Below, piece after piece: positions 58,001 to 64,000 of a DNA stretch of 64,000 bases (its first letter is position 1; every line of letters starts with the position of its first letter). The position numbers and the translations under genes were made by a program. The stretch comes from Elmis aenea. Lineage: Eukaryota; Arthropoda; Insecta; Coleoptera; Elmidae. The DNA lies in assembly GCA_947652605.1 (NCBI GenBank), contig OX393580.1, positions 13,350,159 to 13,414,158 on the forward strand, read 5' to 3'. Below the pieces are notes generated by a model. That model was not told the origin of the DNA, did no database searches, and worked only from the letters and a program-made list of their open reading frames with translations.

Positions 58001-59965
58001 TTTTATAATATATTATGTACAATCAAGCGTTCAGTAATTACTTTTGGTAAACTAATCACATTTAATACAGATTTTGTATACTTTTATTAAAAAAAGATGT
58101 TTAAAAAACCGGTTTTTTATTATTTTGGTTAATGGTTACCGTTTTTTTTGCTTTTAAAAATAACGGTTTCGGTTAAAAATCACTTTTTCGGACAAAAAAT
58201 AAAGGTTAACCGGTTTAAGAAACCGGTTTCATGCCCTGATTTGTATTGATTGCCATGTTATTTTTCATTAAACACACAGGGTATGTCAAAATATTGTCCC
58301 ATTATTGATGCACCTATTTACAGGGTGATTGAAATTCGAGTTTAAGCATGGGGATCTCGCTTATTATAATAGCTAGAGTATAGGTTTAAATTTGGCAAAG
58401 TTGCTAAATTTTGTGCTTATTAATAATTCAAAGAGAAATTTGAAATATCTCAAACGATATCCGAGAAAATGAGGAAAAACCGGAAAATATGATTTTTGAA
58501 AATCGTCTATAACTCCTTTGGAATATGAAATATTTCAAATTTGTAAGAACATTGCATAGCAACTTTTTAAGCCGAATCGGATGGTGGTCACAAATTTTTC
58601 CTACATCGATTCATTTTTGTTTTATGACAATCAACTTTGTTTTTTCTTATGGGCGCAATTTTTGCTATTTACTTAATCAAATAGCATTTATTTTGCTGAA
58701 TTCATTGATGTATCACACATGGTATTTTACTTCTTTATTAATCTCTAAATTTAAAAAAAAGTGTTTTAAACAATAACCTTTATGTCAGATGGGTGATACA
58801 TCAATGGATTCAAAAAAATAAATGCTGTTTGATTATGTAAATAGCAAAAATTGCGCCCCTAAGAAAAAATTAAGTTGGTTGTCATAAAACAAAAACGAAT
58901 CGATCTAGGAAAAATGCAATTCCAAGTGTCATCAAAATAAAACAATTCTATTGTTTTTGATTTTTTTGTGAAATTTGCTTTTAAATTATTTTAATACAAT
59001 ATTGTAAAACAATAATTTTCTTTTTTTCCTGTATTTTCTTGAATTTTTTAAAATTCAGAACCAGTTCTAGAAAACAATTATTTATAGGTAATTTAATAGT
59101 AGTCATAATAAAATGTCTTCATCAGTTTGTGAATTCTAGAAAAAAACATCAACATTTCCTAAATATCTAAAATTTCATAAAAAAAGACACGAGTTCGTAA
59201 GTATCTTCTAAAAAAAAGTCATCGATTTGTATATACTTAAAAAGCCCTTAAAAAACGCCAATTCGTAAGTAGATACCTTACAAAAAACGTGGTCGCTCGC
59301 GGGTACACTTTCACTCAAAAGTCGCCCCTAACGTCTAAAAGTTTGGCCACCCCTGATATACAGGATATTCTATTAAAAATAACTAGGTTGGTTGCCATAG
59401 CAAATAAACCGTAAAAAACAAAACAAAATCGAGTATACCATATAGCGCAAAAATGATAGCGATGCATCTTTTATAAAAAACATTTTGTTGTTAAATCAAT
59501 ATTTTAGAAGATAGAAGCGGTATTTCATACTTTTTTTTGTTAAAATTAACCTTTTTTTTTATAAACTTTAAAGGTCTATAACTCGATAAAAAAACAATTT
59601 ATAAAGCGACTTACATCACATTTATAGTTTATGGGATTCCAACAAAAAACTGAAATTGGAATAGTGCTACAGAAGTTTATAAAACTATTTTAAGTTTGTT
59701 GTAATTACTATACAAATCTTTTTATCTATTCAGCATTTTCATGGATCAATATCTTTTATAGAATATTTTGGGAGCTTTAAGAAGAGCAACAGAAGGTCGC
59801 ACTAGCATATGCATTGCTCATAGACTAAGTACTGTTATGGATGCTGATGAAATATTGGTGTTGGAAAAAGGAAGAGTGACAGAAAGAGGGACACATGCCA
59901 CACTAATTACCAATCCAAACAGTCTTTATAATAAGTTATGGCAAGCTCAAAATCAACAGATGTAG
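52072..59965 (+). CDS. ABCB7: Mitochondrial ABC half-transporter ABCB7 (ATM1 type)
   Basis: Ten exons: 52,072-52,227; 52,306-52,726; 52,784-52,936; 53,919-54,062; 54,114-54,262; 54,322-54,496; 56,707-56,864; 57,026-57,189; 57,293-57,698; 59,762-59,965. All join in frame with GT/AG and make 709 residues, close to animal ABCB7. The N-terminus is rich in Lys/Arg and hydrophobic residues, as for a mitochondrial presequence. The membrane domain (about 100-420) has the family block [19 protein letters not shown] and [17 protein letters not shown]. The nucleotide-binding domain has Walker A GGSGSGKST (502-510), signature LSGGEKQ (606-612), Walker [13 protein letters not shown] (626-637) and the H-loop His in CIAHRLST (662). 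By family knowledge it works as a homodimer in the inner membrane, exporting a glutathione-linked sulfur/iron compound needed for cytosolic Fe-S proteins. Walker A is split by intron 8. No defect seen. Confidence 0.96.
54820..56250. mobile_element. Zig-zag foldback element in ABCB7 intron 6
   Basis: Starts after TA with CAGGGTGGTCCCAATTCGAT, the tip of the 22,041 family. It runs an arm forward, turns near 55,430, runs the complement back to about 55,960, then turns again and repeats the first arm (ATTCTATCATTTCCGG appears in both orientations). At about 56,247 it changes abruptly into the ATTTTAAGTGGTGATAGAGGA arm of the 15,871 family, which continues to about 56,425. Three arms and a junction of two families make it a rearranged element. 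Confidence 0.8.
57836..58238. mobile_element. hAT MITE (403 bp) in ABCB7 intron 9
   Basis: Left tip CAGGGCTAGAAACCG and right tip CGGTTTCATGCCCTG are inverted apart from two or three bases. ATTTGTAT flanks both sides exactly (57,828-57,835; 58,239-58,246). The body repeats CGGTT/AACCG words in both orientations. It has no coding sequence. Confidence 0.92.
58321..58930. repeat. Foldback element fragment in ABCB7 intron 9
   Basis: Begins after TA with CAGGGTGATTGAAATTCGAG. An inverted repeat pairs 58,600-58,690 (GGGCGCAATTTTTGCTATTT) with 58,830-58,905, around a loop near 58,770 with ATGTATCACAC and its complement. No matching right tip is found, so the element is truncated. The rest of the intron to 59,761 has no gene. 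Confidence 0.65.
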
Positions 59966-60499
59966 TAAATATATAAGTGTAAATATTAATGACACGAATT
60001 AAATGTTTATTTTGTATACAATATGTTAATTGGCGACGTATTGAAATCATAATGTAATTATTTTAGATTAAATTATGTACTGCCTGTTCATTAGGAAATT
60101 TGCTGATTGTATATTATGTATTTGTAAATATCAATATATATTTTAATTAATTCTTGTTTGAATGTTTCAGTTATAATTGCCAATGTTTACAAAAACTGAT
60201 ATACACTTACTAAAGCTGATCAAAAGCAGTTATAGTTTACCTTCACAAATTTTTAGTCCAGTACATTTATTATCTCAAAATTAAGACATCACTAAAATTT
60301 TATTATCAGCAGAAGGTTGTTATTAAAAATCAAAATTTTTGTAGTCGTAATAATTAAGACTTGAGGTCGAACTTTTAAACGAGTCGGACATGTTGTTGTT
60401 GACTGAGATAGCGGCGATAAAAACGTCGTTTTACCGGGACTTTCATGTTTCGTCAATGACAAATTCGAATAAAAACGGAGTGTAATGAAATAAATTATT
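59966..60499. other. 3' UTR of ABCB7 and intergenic
   Basis: AT-rich. No distinct gene. The minus frame at 60,292-60,642 has no recognisable family. Confidence 0.45.
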
Positions 60500-60544
60500 G
60501 TAAGAGGATACAGTAATAAGTGTAACAAGTGTATAGTGTGTATT

Positions 60545-61960
60545 ATGGCACAGCGGAGTGGGAGTGGGGCTGTAGGACTTGATAACGACGAATATGCATC
60601 AGAAGATTTGAAAAAAATTGATATTCCTACGAACATAATCAAAGAAACTATGAAAAATATGAAAGAAACAAAACATCTCTAGAGTGACGAGTATACGTCG
60701 GAGGATTCGAAAAGAAAAAGAGAACAGGACATAGAAGACATATCAAAAGGGACTAAAAAGATTAACAGGACACCTCAAAAAGAGAGAAAAGAGAAAGAAG
60801 ATAAAACTGATACACTTATGAACATGATCAAGGAAGTAATGAGAGATATAAAAGAAATAAAACATGACCAGAGGCCATATAAAGAGGAACTGAAGAACTG
60901 GAACAGATAAATGATATGCTGAAAAATTAAAACAAGATAATAAAAGAAAAGATGAAATCCGTAGGAGATAGAGTTAGTAGACTGAAAAAAGATAGAACCT
61001 AAAATAATATCGTTGTGACAGGCTTGGAGATAAAAACTGATTACAAAGCAGACCTTATACATGAATTTGAACACCTTATTGAAAGAGGAACAGGTATAAA
61101 AGTTCAGATTAAAAACGCCATACAGATGGGAACAAAAGCATATAAGTTAGAACAACTCAAACCACTAGAAAAAGAAAAGGTAATGAAAAACAAGTATAAG
61201 TTAAAACAACTCCAAGAAATATTATATATAAACAACGAAATGACAAAGAAGGAACTAGAAATAGCGGAAGAAGAGAGACAGAAAGGAAGAACAACAAAAA
61301 TAGGACATCTAAAGATCACAATTGATGGAGAAGAATAGAGATGGGACAGGGACCAGGAAAAGTTGAAAGGAAATAAAACAACAAACCATCAATCTACAAA
61401 AAACTGATAGTAAAGAATAACAAAAATATTAGGTCAACGATACAGGCAATGAAAAAGGACGTGAGAAAAAAAATATTAAAAAATAAGAGATAAGAAAAGA
61501 TAACAAGAGGGCATCAGAAATGACAAAAGCAATGAAAACGGACATGCAAAAGGAAATAAAAAGGAAAGAGGAAAACACAAAAAAAAAACAACTCCAGAAA
61601 AGAAAAAAAAAACTTACACCTTAGGACAGTGGTTCTTAACCTTTTAGTAGTCGCGGCCCCCTAAATATCCTAAAATATTTTCACGGTCCCCTGGTTTGTA
61701 GTAACGAAAACATTACAATTTATTTAAGAAGACATCTCTCCGATGGTTCGAGTAAAATAAGGAGCAAAAAATATTTTTTTAAAGATTTCAATATTGTAAA
61801 AAGTAAAAATGTTTTATAAATTTATCCCGGCCCCTCTTAAAATCTTTCATGGCCCCCCGGTTAAGGATCGCTACCTTAGGGTAATGCCTTACACTCGTGA
61901 GGGTAGATAGGCCATGAATTAAGTAAGTAAGTAAGTAATAATTAACAGTATATATGTTAC
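60545..61960 (+). mobile_element. LINE copy, internally deleted, with ORF1-like remnant
   Basis: From ATG at 60,545 (MAQRSGSGAVGLDNDEYASE) a Lys/Glu-rich, coiled-coil-like frame runs with several stops. The 61,015-61,338 part (VTGLEIKTDYKADLIHEFEH ... TTKIGHLKITIDGEE) resembles the ORF1-type region of insect LINEs whose RT is like that at 62.6 kb. The usual endonuclease and RT do not follow. After 61,882 the sequence GCCTTACACTCGTGAGGG, TAGATAGGCCATGAATTAAG and (TAAG)n looks like a LINE 3' end. So the middle is lost. A hAT MITE (61,627-61,873) sits just before that end. Confidence 0.6.
61627..61873. mobile_element. hAT MITE (247 bp)
   Basis: Left tip CAGTGGTTCTTAACC and right tip GGTTAAGGATCGCTA are inverted with about four differences. 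The flanks CCTTAGGA (61,619-61,626) and CCTTAGGG (61,874-61,881) are an octamer with one change. GGCCCC-type words are next to both ends. The pattern resembles Charlie-like hAT MITEs. Confidence 0.78.
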
Positions 61961-62230
61961 GGTCAATGTAAGTAATTGGGCATTATTTATGATGCCCGAG
62001 CAATTTAAAAAGTGCCCATTGGGATGTGACAAAATAATAAATTATATAGAAAATATTACGTTGCCCGGGTATTATGAATAATGCTGGAAATCGAGTGGGC
62101 AATTTAAGAAAATTTTTATTCATATTTCTCTACATACAAAAATAAGAAGATATTATATTAAAACAAATTTTTAAATAACTAACAAACAAATAAAGAAACA
62201 AACTGGTGGTGATAAAATAAGTATAAAATA
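61961..62230. other. No gene; inverted GGGCA words
   Basis: Contains several TGGGCATTATTTATGATGCCC-like palindromes and GGGCAATTTAA in both orientations, perhaps part of an unrecognised small element. No clear ends. Confidence 0.35.
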
Positions 62231-62626
62231 CTAGGCGATTTACCCGGCGTTGCACGGGTGATAACAATTCTCTTTTATCAATCGCAGACTACTCGCGCTC
62301 CGCGCTCGCACCCGGCGGACGTTTCCGGTCGTTCCCGGGCATTTCCGGCCGTTATTTATACGGCGTTTGATCCGTTGGGTCCTAAATAGTAACTGTGCAA
62401 AATTTGGTCAGACTACTCGCGCTCCGCGCTCGCACCCGGCGGACGTTTCCGGTCGTTCCCGGGCATTTCCGGCCGTTTTTTGTACGGCGTTTGATCCGTC
62501 GGGTCCTAAATAGTAACTGTGCAAAATTTGGTCCCGATCGGTCAACGGACTTAGGATTCCATAGCGAACAAACACACAAACAAACAAACAAACACACAAA
62601 CAAACAAGCTCTTTTATATATATAGA
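62231..62626 (-). mobile_element. Non-autonomous Helitron with internal 124-bp duplication
   Basis: Read on the minus strand it starts TCTATATATATAAAAGAGC after A and ends CTAG before T, with the hairpin CCCGTGCAACGCCGGG near the 3' end. It is the same family as 4,182-4,707. Inside, the block starting CAGACTACTCGCGCTCC is repeated exactly in tandem (62,285-62,408 and 62,409-62,532) with very few differences. It is GC-rich in this block. No Rep/helicase. It sits between the remains of two LINE copies. Confidence 0.85.
62285..62532. repeat. Tandem duplication, 2 x 124 bp
   Basis: The two units differ at only a few bases (for example TTATTTATACGG versus TTTTTTGTACGG, and CCGTTGGG versus CCGTCGGG), so the duplication is recent. 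It is contained in the Helitron. Confidence 0.92.
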
Positions 62627-62643
62627 TACGTATGCCTAACTAA

Positions 62644-64000
62644 AAAAAACATATTAGGTATGTACTTGCAAATACATATGAGGAGCAAAGGAGGAAAACG
62701 AAAACACTGCTAAGAGATAAAAAAAGGAAATATAATGAAAAAGTGATACAAGAAATAGAAACCAATTTCAGGAATAACCAGGTTAGAAATTTGTACCAAG
62801 GAATTAAAAAAGAAAGGAGAGGATTCCAAACAAAAACGGTATTCCTTAAGGACGAAAACGGAGATATTATTGCAGGAGAGGAAGAAATACTAAAAAAATG
62901 GAAGGAACATTTTGACCAATTACTAAATGATGACAGCAGGAAGGCGAGGGAAAATGAGCAGATTAATAGAAATACGAATGAGAGTCCTAGAGAAGTGCCA
63001 GCCCCAACTAAAAAACAAATCGAAGAAATAGTGGAGCGGATAAAAAATAATAAGAGCCCAGGAACAGATAGAATAACTGTAGAATTGTTTAAGTATGGTA
63101 GCAAGGACTTGATCGAACAATTACAAAAACTGATGGAGGAAATCTGGAGGAAAGAAGAAATGCCAAAAGAATGGGGACAAGCAATAATATGCCCAGTGTA
63201 TAAAAAAGGGGATGCAAGTGTTTGCCACAACTACAGAGGTATTTCCCTGTTAAACGTCGCATATAAAATTATAGCAACCTATATAAAAAATAAATTAGTA
63301 GAAGAAACAGAAAACGAAATAGGGGAGTACCAATGCGGCTTTAGGAAGGGAAGAAGCACCACGGATCACATTTTCACCCTAAGAGAGATTCAAGCAGAAA
63401 GCTATCAACACGAGAAACAGACATTTGTTTTGTTTGTCGACTTCAGACAAGCATACGATAACGTTCAAAGAGAAGCATTGTACAAAGCAGTAGAAGAAAT
63501 GGGAGTAAGTGGTAAACTTACAAGAATGATAAAAGTAACGTTAAGAGGAACAGAAAATCTGGTTAGAGTAGGCAGCAAAACATCAGAAGTTTTCGAGAGT
63601 AAGGAGGGGGTTAGACAAGGGGACCCAATGTCGGCGAATTTGTTCAACATTGTACTGGAAAAAGCAATAAGGGAAGCGAAGATTAACAGAAGTGGGCTGG
63701 TGTATAGAAGGAGGCACCAATGTTTAGCATTTGCGGATGACCTGGTGCTAATTACTAGAAGTAAAGAGGAGTTGAGAAGTATAATGAAAACACTGGAGGA
63801 AAAGGCGGGAAAGATGGGATTATATATAAATGAAGAGAAGACAAAGTATATGGAATGGAAGGACAGTGAATTTAAAAGAGGAAACTACTTGAATGTAACA
63901 ACAGAAAGCGGAAAAGAATACAAGTTTGAAGAGGTGGAAAAGTTCACGTACCTAGGGGCTGTATTCTCAAGAAACCCAAATATAGGCAATGAGATACAGG
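62644..64000 (+). CDS. LINE (non-LTR retrotransposon) reverse transcriptase, partial
   Basis: The frame is open from 62,644 to the window end, more than 450 codons, without a stop. It carries the RT blocks in order: KNNKSPGTDRITVELFK, IICPVYKKGD, NYRGISLLNVAYKI, EYQCGFRKGRSTTDHIF, FVDFRQAYD (63,433-63,459, first catalytic Asp), GVRQGDPMS and AFADDLVLI (the Asp pair at 63,736-63,741). The end shows the thumb region and KFTYLGAVFS. It copies LINE RNA into the genome by target-primed reverse transcription. The upstream endonuclease is not present; the frame starts abruptly after the Helitron and an A-run, so the copy is probably 5' truncated or is the continuation of the copy at 60.5 kb. The intact frame suggests a young insertion. 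The clade is not assigned. Confidence 0.9.

Noticed and set aside
61951..61975. TGTTACGGTCAAT, identical to the first 13 bases of the solo LTR
   Set aside because: Similarity stops after 13 bases and there is no CGTAACA end or duplication; probably chance or a very small remnant.
62640..63230. Long open frame on the minus strand (196 codons)
   Set aside because: It lies opposite the LINE reverse transcriptase, whose plus-strand motifs are unmistakable. The minus product is a Ser/Phe/Leu-rich shadow.
1..64000. tRNA, rRNA or CRISPR loci
   Set aside because: Reading both strands I found no convincing tRNA arms, rRNA blocks or repeat-spacer arrays; a tRNA scan would be decisive.

Overview
This is a stretch of an insect nuclear genome. 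It is AT-rich, its genes are split by many introns with GT/AG borders, and it is full of degenerate transposable elements. The three clear orthologues (VTA1, Sh3beta, ABCB7) and the tandem C2H2 zinc-finger and THAP genes are animal-type. The mix of short palindromic elements tipped with CAGGGTG, Helitrons with TCTATATATATAAAA ends, Penelope-like and hAT relics recalls beetles (a guess about the order, not a demonstration).

Layout. 1-25.9 kb has no host gene that I can recognise. It is a graveyard of transposons: two copies of a mariner-like deletion derivative, a Helitron, several hAT elements with 8-bp target duplications, two large foldback elements, a Penelope GIY-YIG relic, and a nested set (a hAT holding a Helitron and a PIF/Harbinger-like MITE). 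25,988-33,046 (+) is a seven-exon gene for a protein with two RRM domains; its introns hold four foldback elements and a truncated U6 snRNA copy. 35,218-38,108 (+) is VTA1 (LIP5), three exons, an ESCRT/Vps4 cofactor, with a piggyBac-like MITE in intron 2. 41,211-43,506 (-) is a C2H2 array of about 21 fingers, broken by a 2-base loss in finger 13. 44.1-45.8 kb is a ~290-bp tandem repeat interrupted by a 932-bp solo LTR. 45.75-48.0 kb (-) is a decayed THAP/P-element-type gene with a hAT element in its intron. 49,355-51,198 (+) is Sh3beta (SH3BGRL family), three exons. 52,072-59,965 (+) is ABCB7, the mitochondrial ATM1-type half transporter, ten exons coding for 709 residues. 60.5-64 kb holds an internally deleted LINE copy, an inserted hAT MITE and Helitron, and a LINE reverse transcriptase with an intact frame that runs off the window.

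The host genes are housekeeping genes with unrelated jobs (RNA binding, multivesicular body sorting, a thioredoxin-fold adaptor, mitochondrial export for Fe-S assembly). I see no operon or cluster logic between them. The notable content is the layered history of transposition. Many insertions can be read to the base through target duplications, and a numerous group of TA-flanked foldback elements shares the tip CAGGGTG while differing inside. Exon borders below were deduced by eye from splice consensus, frame continuity and family resemblance.
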